Of a stretch of 64,000 nucleotides of DNA, positions 50,804 to 61,600 are shown piece by piece. The first letter of the stretch is position 1; each line of letters begins with the position of its first letter. The notes under the pieces were generated by a model. It made no database searches, was not told where the DNA came from, and saw nothing but the letters and a program-made list of their open reading frames with translations. The stretch is from Plazaster borealis. Its lineage: Eukaryota > Echinodermata > Asteroidea > Forcipulatida > Labidiasteridae. The position numbers and the translations under genes were made by a program. The stretch is taken from assembly GCA_021014325.1 (NCBI GenBank), contig CM037461.1, forward strand, positions 22,801,376-22,865,375, given 5' to 3'.

Positions 50804-53223
50804 AACTGCTATACTAGCGGGTCTGAAAAATTAATACGACAGATCTGAACTTTTCAAAATCTCTGGCATTAGGCGAAATAGAACAATTCATGTTCAGCGT
50901 CCCCGCCCGCTTCCTTTTAAGAGGCCGCCTGTTTTTTTTTAAATATTTTTTATAAATAAGATCGTATTTTAGACTTTAGCACACCAAAAATAGCACACCG
51001 AAAAAAGCTGGCAACCATATTGCAAAATAGCCCGGCCGGTTCAACTTCGTCCCCAAGGTGTGTCGAGCAGTACGAGGTTGACCGCTCTCTCACCCTGGTA
51101 TTGGATCATTTGCACATCCAATTTTTTTGGATACGTATGCAAATTAGAATAGTCTGGCTGTGAACATGGTGAAAACTGAATGAGTACAACTTAACATGTT
51201 TACGTTAAAAGGAAAAAAAGGCCCTCCTCCTTCCTTAAGACAGCACTTAACTGAATTAAATCTGGCTTGGCATCTTGAATTTAAAACCAACGCCTTAGAT
51301 TTCATCAAAAGGCAATTCCGCATCTATACTTGTAACTCCACAGTATAGACCTAAACTCATATTCATGACTGAGAGCCGAATAGACTGTGCAAGTCTCGCG
51401 CGTATCGGAACGAGAAAACACGTCAAACGAAGAATTTAATATCTGAAATCAACTCTTTGTTTTTACTTACATCTATGGACAAATCTGAACAACATGATAC
51501 CGGTACTCATTAAAATTTCTATAAAATAAGTTTTAGCTTTTATAATAAACACAGGAAAGAGGAGGCCACTTAAAGGCACTGAACACGTTTGGTAATTGTC
51601 AAAGACCAGTGTTCTCATTTGGTGTATCCCAACATTTATGCATAAAATAACAAGCCTGTGAAAATTTTGCTCAATTGGTCATCGAAGTTGCAAGAAAATG
51701 ATGAAAGAAAAAACACCCTTGTTGTAGAAATTTGTGTGCTTACAGATAGGAATAAAAACTTGCAAGAAGTTTTTATTGTTTTAGTGAGAAATTACCTCTT
51801 TCTCAAAAACTACGTTACTTCAGAGGGAGTCGTTTCCTACAATGTTTTATACTATCAACAGCTCTCCGTTGCTTGTTACCAAGTAAGTTTTATGCTAATA
51901 TTTGTTTTGAGTCATTACCAAACGTGTACGATACCTTTAACATATTTGTGGGCGTGTTCACCTACCTTGCACGTCGTGTGCACCAATTATGATAGTGAAC
52001 GGAGAGTGTACCTGTACAAATACACAAAAACAACTGTCAACATGACGAATCGTTTGACATAACCCTTAAAGGAACATTACATAATTGTTTTTTGCTAACA
52101 AAACAGTTGCTGGCAGTGTAAGCACTTTCAATAATCCACCATATACATAAACTGACAAACCTGTAGAAGTTTGAGATCGATCGGCCATCTGGGTCACGAG
52201 AAAATAGTGAAAAACCGATTACACATGCATGTGTTATACAATGCATGAATAAAACGCTCGTGAGTGATAAACTCCAATCGGAAATTAGTTTTATTTATTT
52301 CTCATCAAAATATGGCATTTCAGACAGAAATATTTTTAGGGATGTTTTCTACTATCATCATCATTAGACCGTGTAAGTTTTATGTAAATCTGTGATCTTA
52401 AAGAAAATTGTAATTACCAGTTCTGTAACGTTAGGCCTACATAACTGGTAATTAAATGGCCGATCGATCTCAAACTTCTACAGATTTGTCAGTTTATGTA
52501 TATGGTGGATTATATAAAGTGCTTTCACTGCCAGCAACTGTTTTGTAGCAAAAACCAATGTTGTAATGTTCCTTTAAGAATTGTCATCATAAAAAATGCT
52601 ATAACATGATACTCATATTACTTTACTAAGCTTACCAGCACAATACGAATTTACGTATTTAATTTCCGTCTGATATACTTTTAAGGTCAAAAGAGGAAAC
52701 AGCTTTTCATAATTTGTTTTGTTATTCCCAAGATGGCCTATTATTAGTCCCAATTTGCAAAAAGATAATGCCCGAAATATTCGTCAAAATTGTTGCCATC
52801 GAAAATGTTGACCCATGGAACACAATATTAAATCGGAAAGAACGATTTGTGGATGCAATATATCAAAACATGAATTTGAGGCCAAATGTTGATTCAAATA
52901 ACTGACCCAAATGGATGAAGTTTTCGCTGAAAGGTGTCATCGGCCAACTGCGTTGTGGGTATCCCGAGTCGCCCGGGAAAAGATCGCGGAGTACCGGCTA
53001 ATAAAACGAAATTGTACTCTGTAATTCACGGACAAACCACGTCAAGACGTACACCATATGGAAAAGTTTGCGGAAGCACCATGTAATATCTCTAAATGAG
53101 TTGGGGTGGTTCTGAAAAGAACCGTTGGTTTCAACTCGACGTTTCGATCAGTATGCTCTCACCGTCTACTGGAGAACGCTTTAACACGACCACAGCATAC
53201 TTATCGAAACGTCGAGTTGAAAC

Positions 53224-53281
53224 CAACGAGAAGTAATCGCTGACCCAAAGGCGAAGAATACCAGGATTGACTTCCGGTCAT
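53224..53281 (-). pseudogene. UGT exon 1 fragment, array unit 4
   Basis: Same 58-base fragment. In the minus-strand direction it runs into the mutated hairpin of unit 3. Confidence 0.86.
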
Positions 53282-55535
53282 AACTGCTATACTAGCGGGT
53301 CTGAAAAATTAATACGACAGATCTGAACTTTTCAAAATCTCTGGCATTAGGCGAAATAGAACAATTCATGTTCAGCGTCCCCGCCCGCTTCCTTTTAAGA
53401 GGCCGCCTGGTTTTTTTTTTTATATTTTTTATAAATAAGATCGTATTTTAGACTTTAGCACACCAAAAATAGCACACCGAAAAAAGCTGGCAACCATATT
53501 GCAAAATAGCCCGGCCGGTTCAACTTCGTCCCCAAGGTGTGTCGAGCAGTACGAGGTTGACCGCTCTCTCACCCTGGTATTGGATCATTTGCACATCCAA
53601 TTTTTTTGGATACGTATGCAAATTAGAATAGTCTGGCTGTGAACATGGTGAAAACTGAATGAGTACAACTTAACATGTTTACGTTAAAAGGAAAAAAGGC
53701 CCTCCTCCTTCCTTAAGACAGCACTTAACTGAATTAAATCTGGCTTGGCATCTTGAATTTAAAACCAACGCCTTAGATTTCATCAAAAGGCAATTCCGCA
53801 TCTATACTTGTAACTCCACAGTATAGACCTAAACTCATATTCATGACTGAGAGCCGAATAGACTGTGCAAGTCTCGCGCGTATCGGAACGAGAAAACACG
53901 TCAAACGAAGAATTTAATATCTGAAATCAACTCTTTGTTTTTACTTACATCTATGGACAAATCTGAACAACATGATACCGGTACTCATTAAAATTTCTAT
54001 AAAATAAGTTTTAGCTTTTATAATAAACACAGGAAAGAGGAGGCCACTTAAAGGCACTGAACACGTTTGGTAATTGTCAAAGACCAGTGTTCTCATTTGG
54101 TGTATCCCAACATTTATGCATAAAATAACAAGCCTGTGAAAATTTTGCTCAATTGGTCATCGAAGTTGCAAGAAAATGATGAAAGAAAAAACACCCTTGT
54201 TGTAGAAATTTGTGTGCTTACAGATAGGAATAAAAACTTGCAAGAAGTTTTTATTGTTTTAGTGAGAAATTACCTCTTTCTCAAAAAACTACGTTACTTC
54301 AGAGGGAGTCGTTTCCTACAATGTTTTATACTATCAACAGCTCTCCGTTGCTTGTTACCAAGTAAGTTTTTATGCTAATATTTGTTTTGAGTCATTACCA
54401 AACGTGTACGATACCTTTAACATATTTGTGGGTGTGTTCACCTACCTTGCACGTCGTGTGCACCAATTATGATAGTGAACGGAGAGTGTACCTGTACAAA
54501 TACACAAAAACAACTGTCAACATGACGAATCGTTTGACATAACCCTTAAAGGAACATTACATAATTGTTTTTTGCTAACAAAACAGTTGCTGGCAGTGTA
54601 AGCACTTTCAATAATCCACCATATACATAAACTGACAAACCTGTAGAAGTTTGAGATCGATCGGCCATCTGGGTCACGAGAAAATAGTGAAAAACCGATT
54701 ACACATGCATGTGTTATACAATGCATGAATAAAACGCTCGTGAGTGATAAACTCCAATCGGAAATTAGTTTTATTTATTTCTCATCAAAATATGGCATTT
54801 CAGACAGAAATATTTTTAGGGATGTTTTCTACTATCATCATCATTAGACCGTGTAAGTTTTATGTAAATTTGTGATCTTAAAGAAAATTGTAATTACCAG
54901 TTCTGTAACGTTAGGCCTACATAACTGGTAATTAAATGGCCGATCGATCTCAAACTTCTACAGATTTGTCAGTTTATGTATATGGTGGATTATATAAAGT
55001 GCTTTCACTGCCAGCAACTGTTTTGTAGCAAAAACCAATGTTGTAATGTTCCTTTAAGAATTGTCATCATAAAAAATGCTATAACATGATACTCATATTA
55101 CTTTACTAAGCTTACCAGCACAATACGAATTTACGTATTTAATTTCCGTCTGATATACTTTTAAGGTCAAAAGAGGAAACAGCTTTTCATAATTTGTTTT
55201 GTTATTCCCAAGATGGCCTATTATTAGTCCCAATTTGCAAAAAGAAAATGCCCGAAATATTCGTCAAAATTGTTGCCATCGAAAATGTTGACCCATGGAA
55301 CACAATATTAAATCGGAAAGAACGATTTGTGGATGCAATATATCAAAACATGAATTTGAGGCCAAATGTTGATTCAAATAACTGACCCAAATGGATGAAG
55401 TTTTCGCTGAAAGGTGTCATCGGCCAACTGCGTTGTGGGTATCCCGAGTCGCCCGGGAAAAGATCGCGGAGTACCGGCTAATAAAACGAAATTGTACTCT
55501 GTAATTCACGGACAAACCACGTCAAGACGTACACC

Positions 55536-55774
55536 ATATGGAAAAGTTTGCGGAAGCACCATGTAATATCTCTAAATGAGTTGGGGTGGTTCTGAAAAGA
55601 ACCGTTGGTTTCAACTCGACGTTTCGATCAGTATGCTCTGATCGTCTTCTGGAGAAAGCTTGAAGACGATCAGAGCATACTGATCGAAACGTCGAGTTGA
55701 AACCAACGGTTCTTTTCAGAACCACCCAACTCATTTAGAGATATTACATGGTGTTTCCGCAAACCTTTCCATAT
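55536..55774. repeat. Full-length ~240-bp fold-back hairpin at the array end
   Basis: Arms of about 115 nt run from ATATGGAAAAGTTTGCGG and GGTTCTGAAAAGAACC to the inverted copies ending CCGCAAACCTTTCCATAT, around TGGAGAAAGCTT. In the other units the right arm is truncated, so this copy looks ancestral. The left arm also contains its own small palindrome, GGTTCTGAAAAGAACC. Confidence 0.88.
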
Positions 55775-56444
55775 CGTATTTCCAACATGCAAAGTTTCAA
55801 ATCCTACTAAGACGTACACCGTTAGTACATCTTAAACACAAAGTGGTGTAGTTTGTCATAAATTTGAGATGAACTTATACTTTGCGGCCACTAACGAGTT
55901 ATCGCAAGATTGTCATCGCTAATAATTTGTTTTACGATGAGTAAATTCGTCGCAAAGAATTAGTGAAATAGAAAATCCATCGCTCAGTTGCGATGGATTT
56001 TTGATTTAGCGATCGGTTTCGGCGTTTGCGATGATCGAAAAGCGTTAGTGAAATCGGCCCCAGGGCCCAATTTCATGGCTCTGCTTACCGCCGAGTTCTA
56101 CGCTTACGCGTAGAATTCATTTCATGGATCTCGTAAGCAAGGATTTGGCGCCTAAAGGGTTAGCGCAGAATTTCTGCACTTAACGGTGGATTTTACGCTA
56201 GCAACACAGCGGTGTAAAAATGGCGATCGTTCGTCGAATTCGCCGTGGCCAGCGGTTTCACCGTAGATAGACCACGAATTATTCGTGACAAACCAAACCT
56301 CTGTAGAGATATTTTCGCCAGTGCATGTTTGGGCAAGATATAGGTTTAAACCCTTAACAATTTTGCTGTTGACGACAATGTTGTCTGCTCTGTTAGCGAC
56401 GGACAAAAGTCAAGCTTTGCCCCCCCGACTTCTACAAGATGCCT
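55775..56444. other. Intergenic DNA with a SINE-like start
   Basis: GGGCCCAATTTCATGGCTCT at 56063 resembles the 30345 element. AATCCATCGCTCAGTTGCGA near 55975 is a small hairpin. Nothing else is recognised. Confidence 0.45.
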
Positions 56445-56815
56445 AACTCTAATAATAATAATAATAATAATAATAAAACGTTCTTATAGCGCATTTCAGG
56501 ACAGAAGGAGCTCTCAATGCGCTTAACAAATCAGTTAACAAACAACAGTCTGAACGTGTGTGATGAAAGAGCAGTCTATTGGAAACTGCTCTCAAAGAAG
56601 TAGGTTTTCAGGCAGTTCTTAAATGATTCCAGTTTAGTATTAGAGCGCAGTGACAGTGGGAGAGCGTTCCATAGCTTAGGACCTCCACATGCAAATGATC
56701 TTTCACCATAGCTCTTCATTTTTCCAGGGTTAAAGGTGAGAAGATGCTGTGAAGATGATCTTATGAGCCTTGATGGGATGTAAGGTACAAGCAGTTCTGA
56801 GATGTAGGCTGGACA
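56445..56815 (-). mobile_element. 5'-truncated LINE (CR1/L2-like): reverse-transcriptase C-terminus and 3' tail
   Basis: On the minus strand ISELLVPYIPSRLIRSSSQ, YGERSFACGGPKLWNALP and LKTYFFESSFQ match the C-terminal end of LINE reverse transcriptases. A 3' region with AAGCGCATTGAGAGCT, GAAATGCGCTATAAGAAC and an ATT tail follows. The upstream reverse transcriptase is missing, so it is a dead copy. Confidence 0.85.
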
Positions 56816-56887
56816 AAGACGGTATTTGGCAACCGGTACATTCGCAATCGATGTCGGCGACACAGTTCCCCGCGTCAGCCCGCCCAC

Positions 56888-57837
56888 ACTTTGGCGAGTA
56901 TAATCAGTTGGGGAGTCTGGGCACAGAAAGTAAGTACATTAGATTTCCGGAACCCCATGATGACCCCAGTTTGATGGCTCTGAAACACGGGTTTTTCAGA
57001 GTTTCTGGTGAGCTTTTGTTTGCACGATAGCATAGAGTATAATACATTGATAGATACTTTCTTTGAACTTTTTTTTTAAACCGAAAACAAAATAAGGATC
57101 AAACAGAAAGAAAGACAAACGTTTGCAATAACACTCACCTTAAATACTAAAAGCAATAAATTGGTGTTATTGCCAAGGCTAGATAGATGTAATTCTTGTC
57201 AAAATCTCGAAATATAAGGTCAAAACTCAAAGTCAAATGGTCATTATTGTAGCACTTTTTTAGCAGCAACACCCGTCCGTCCGTGTGGATGATACTACTA
57301 ATATACTATACGAAGAATATTTGATTTGTTGAACAAGCACGTACACACACACAACACAGCGCATGCAGCCGACGCACAGCCCCCTGCGACTGTTTTCCAA
57401 ACTTAAAAGATTGTAATACAGTGTAAAACATTATATTTAAAAATAAAAAAATAAAAAAGTCACGTGACCTAGTTTGTCAATTAAATTAATGGCAAGGGGA
57501 AAAAACAGTTGACTTGCGGGTACAACGATGTGTAATAAAGAGCTTTTACACATGGTTGTACCCGCAAGTTTTCCACACCATGCAAAGCTTCAGACACCAC
57601 TTACAAATAACATGGTTTATGTTTATTTTGTTGTGATAACAATAATAACTAGACATTAGGTGTTTGTGAACAAACAAAAAGCTTTTCCTTGTAGTTTTGC
57701 TTTGATTCAAGAACTTTAAAGTGGGTCTGACCTCGAGATAGAAGACAGTTTACCTTTGACATGCTCTTATTTTGACTGTAAATGTGCCTATCAAAACCTA
57801 AACCTAGTCTTCATTCTGATACTGACTCTAAAACTGA
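56888..57837. other. Intergenic DNA
   Basis: It contains a 58-bp ACTTGCGGGTAC palindrome at 57512-57569 (relative of 40094-40223) and the TAGACATTAGGTGTTT repeat near 57652. No gene was recognised. Confidence 0.5.
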
Positions 57838-58268
57838 ACAGGTCTCAAACGTCTGTTCGTAAGGCAAACTAAGCCTCATATCAAGGGACAGGTCTCACAA
57901 GTTAGTACATACAGCAAACTACCCCTCTCATCAAGAAACAGGTCTCTCTTACAAGTTAGTACTTAAAGCGAACTACTCCTCATATCAAGGAACAGGTCTC
58001 ATAAAGTAGTACGTAATGCAAACCAGGAACAGGTCTCACAAGTAAGTACGTAAAGCAGTTAACTACCCCTCATATTATCAAGGAACATGTCTCAGAAGTT
58101 AGTCTGTAAAGATAACTAACCCCTCATACAAAGGAACTGGTCTCATAAGTCAGTAGTAAAACTCCAGGTTTTACAAAGAAGTGAATATGTAAAGCGAACG
58201 ACCACTCATATCAAGGAACAGGTCTCACAAATCATTACGTATAAAGCGAACTAAGCCCCATATCAAGG
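57838..58268. repeat. Irregular ~50-60-bp minisatellite
   Basis: About eight diverged copies of AAGGAACAGGTCTCACAAGT, TAGTACGTAAAGCGAACTA and CCCCTCATATC with variable spacing. The last copies fade near 58268. Confidence 0.8.
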
Positions 58269-58308
58269 CAATACGTCGTTCGGCATTTTAGGCCGACAGT
58301 GTTTTTAA

Positions 58309-58685
58309 TAAACTGCTCACAAAAAGTAAGGAAACTTTTTTTAATCAAGTATATTTTTATTATTTATTACTCTCTTTGTAAACTGCTCACAAAAAGTTAG
58401 GAAACTTTTTTAATCATGTATAAAATTAGCAATTTTGTGTTACTGTGTGAACAAACAAATTGACACTGTAATTCAAACATGCGGTAATTTTGGCACATTT
58501 GATTTGTGACTTTGCCTCATTGTTATTCGTGTAGCCAAATTCAGCAACATGTAATCATTGTGGTATCATTTTAAAGAGGAACAGTTCAGCTTTGCATTGA
58601 TATATACGATATACAAAGAGAGTATTAAATAATAACAAATATACTGAATTGAAAAAAGATTCCTTACTTTTTGTGAGCAGTTTAG
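58309..58685. mobile_element. Tc1/mariner-like MITE with TAAACTGCTCACAAAAAG ends
   Basis: TAAACTGCTCACAAAAAG followed by TAAGGAA lies at the left, is repeated directly at 58379, and recurs inverted at 58660-58684. The ends carry TA. There is no transposase frame. It directly abuts the 54-bp satellite. Confidence 0.75.
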
Positions 58686-61600
58686 ATAAAAATGCTGGAA
58701 TTACCCCCTTGTGCAAATATTTGATCAAAATGCTGGGTACCCCTTGCCATTTTTTCAATTTTAGGCAAATATTTGATCAAAATGCTGGACTTACCCCTTG
58801 CCATTTTTTCAATTTTAAGCAAATATTTGATCAAAATGCTGGACTTACCCCCCTTGCCATTTTTTCAATTTTAGGCCGAAATTTGATCAAACTGCTGGAC
58901 CCCTTGCCCTTTTTTTTAAATTTTAGGCCAAAATTTGATCAAAATGCTGGACTTACCCCTTGCCATTTTTTCAATATTAGGCAATAATTTGATCTAATGC
59001 TGGACTTACCCCTTGCCATTTTTTCAGTGTTACGCCAAAATTTGATCAAAATGCTGGACTTACCCCCTTGCCATTTTTTCAATTTTAGGCAAATCTTTGA
59101 TCAAAATGTTGGACTTACCCCTTACCATTTTTTCAATTTTAGGCCAAAATTTGATCAAAATGCTGGACTTACCCCCTTGCCATTTTTTCAGTGTTAGGCA
59201 AAAATTTGATCAAAATGCTGGACTTACCCCTTGCCATTTTTTCAATTTTAAGCAAATATTTGATCAAAATGCTGGACTTACCCCTTGCCATTTTTTCAAT
59301 TTTTGGCAAATATTTGATCAAAATGCTGGACTTCCCCCTTGCCATTTTTTCAATTTTAGGCAAATATTTGATCAAAATGCTGGACTTACCCCCTTGCCAT
59401 TTTTTCAATATTAGGCCAAAATTTGATCAAAATGCTGGACTTACCCCGTGCCATTATTTTTTTCAATTTTAGGCAAAAATTTGATCTAATGCTGGACTTA
59501 CCCCTTGCCATTTTTTCAGTGTTAGGCCAAAATTTGATCAAAATGCTGGACTTACCCCCTTGCCATTTTTTCAATTTGAGGCAAATCTTTTATCAAAATG
59601 CTGGACTTACCCCTTGCCAATTTTTCAATTTTAGGCAAAAATTTGATCAAAATGCTGGACTTACCCCTTGCCATTTTTTCAGTTTTAGGCAAAAATTTGA
59701 TCAAAATGCTGGACCTACCCCCTTGCCATTTTTTCAATTTTAGGCAAATCTTTTATCAAAATGCTGGACTTACCCCTTGCCAATTTTTCAATTTTAGGCA
59801 AAAATTTGATCAAAATGCTGGACTTACCCCTTGCCATTTTTTTCAATTTTAGGCAAAAATTTGATATAATGCTGGACTTACCCCTTGCCATTTTTTCAAT
59901 TTTAGGCCGAAATTTTATCAAAATGCTGGACCCCTTGCCATTTTTTCAATTTTAGGCCAAAATTTGATCAAAATGCTGGACTTACCCCCTTGCCATTTTT
60001 TCAATATTAGGCCAAAATTTGATCAAAATGCTGGACTTACCCCGTGCCATTATTTTTTTCAATTTTAGGCAAAAATTTGATCTAATGCTGGACTTACCCC
60101 TTGCCATTTTTTCAGTGTTAGGCCAAAATTTGATCAAAATGCTGGACTTACCCCCTTGCCATTTTTTCAATTTTAGGCAAATCTTTTATCAAAATGCTGG
60201 ACTTACCCCTTGCCAATTTTTCAATTTTAGGCAAAAATTTGATCAAAATGCTGGACTTACCCCTTGCCATTTTTTCAGTTTTAGGCAAAAATTTGATCAA
60301 AATGCTGGACGTACCCCTTGCCATTTTTTCAATTGTAGGCAAATCTTTTATCAAAATGCTGGACTTACCCCTTGCCAATTTTTCAATTTTAGGCAAAAAT
60401 TTGATCAAAATGCTGGACTTACCCCTTACCATTTTTCAATTTTAGGCCAAAATTGATCAAAATGCTGGACTTGCCCCTTGCCATTTTTTCAATTTTAGGC
60501 AAATATTTGATCAAAATGCTGGACTTACCCCTTGCCATTTTTTCAGTTTTAGGCAAAAATTTGATCAAAATGCTGGACTTACCCCCTTGCCAATTTTTCA
60601 ATTTTAGGCAAAAATTTGATCAAAATGCTGGACTTACCCCTTGCAATTTTTTCAATTTTAGGCAAATATTTGATCAAAATGCTGGACTTACCCCTTACCA
60701 TTTTTTCAATTTTAGGCCAAAATTTGATCAAAATGCTGGACTTACCCCTTGCCATTTTTTCAATTTTAGGCAAATATTTGGTCAAAATGCTGGACTTACC
60801 CCTTGCCATTTTTCAGTTTTAGGCAAAAATTTGATCAAAATGCTGGATTTACCCCCTTGCCATTTTTTCAGTTTTAGGCAAAAATTTGATCAAAATGCTG
60901 GACTTACCCCCTTGCCATTTTTTCAGTTTTAGGCAAAGATTTGATCAAAATGCTGGACCTACCCCGTTACCATTTTTTCAATTTTAGGCAAATCTTTTAT
61001 CAAAATGCTGGACTTACCCCTTGCCAATTTTTCAATTTTAGGCAAAAATTTGATCAAAATGCTGGACTTACCCCTTGCCATTTTTTTCAATTTTAGGCAA
61101 AAATTTGATATAATGCTGGACTTACCCCTTGCCATTTTTTCAATTTTAGGCCGAAATTTTATCAAAATGCTGGACCCCTTGCCATTTTTTCAATTTTAGG
61201 CCAAAATTTGATCAAAATGCTGGACTTACCCCCTTGCCATTTTTTCAATATTAGGCCAAAATTTGATCAAAATGCTGGACTTACCCCGTGCCATTATTTT
61301 TTTCAATTTTAGGCAAAAATTTGATCTAATGCTGGACTTACCCCTTGCCATTTTTTCAGTGTTAGGCCAAAATTTGATCAAAATGCTGGACTTACCCCCT
61401 TGCCATTTTTTCAATTTTAGGCAAATCTTTTATCAAAATGCTGGACTTACCCCTTGCCAATTTTTCAATTTTAGGCAAAAATTTGATCAAAATGCTGGAC
61501 TTACCCCTTGCCATTTTTTCAGTTTTAGGCAAAAATTTGATCAAAATGCTGGACCTACCCCCTTGCCATTTTTTCAATTTTAGGCAAATCTTTTATCAAA

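Larger units (their letters stand above)
45788..55703. repeat. Tandem array of four ~2.48-kb units containing the UGT 5' end and flank
   Basis: Units run 45788-48265, 48266-50745, 50746-53223 and 53224-55703 (2,478, 2,480, 2,478 and 2,480 bp). By eye they differ by only a few bases and homopolymer lengths. Each unit holds, left to right, 58 bp of UGT exon 1 ending at the start codon, about 770 bp of UGT 5' flank, a family A MITE, a family B TIR element, a 180-bp open segment, and a hairpin. Only the leftmost copy is joined to the rest of the UGT gene. Confidence 0.92.
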
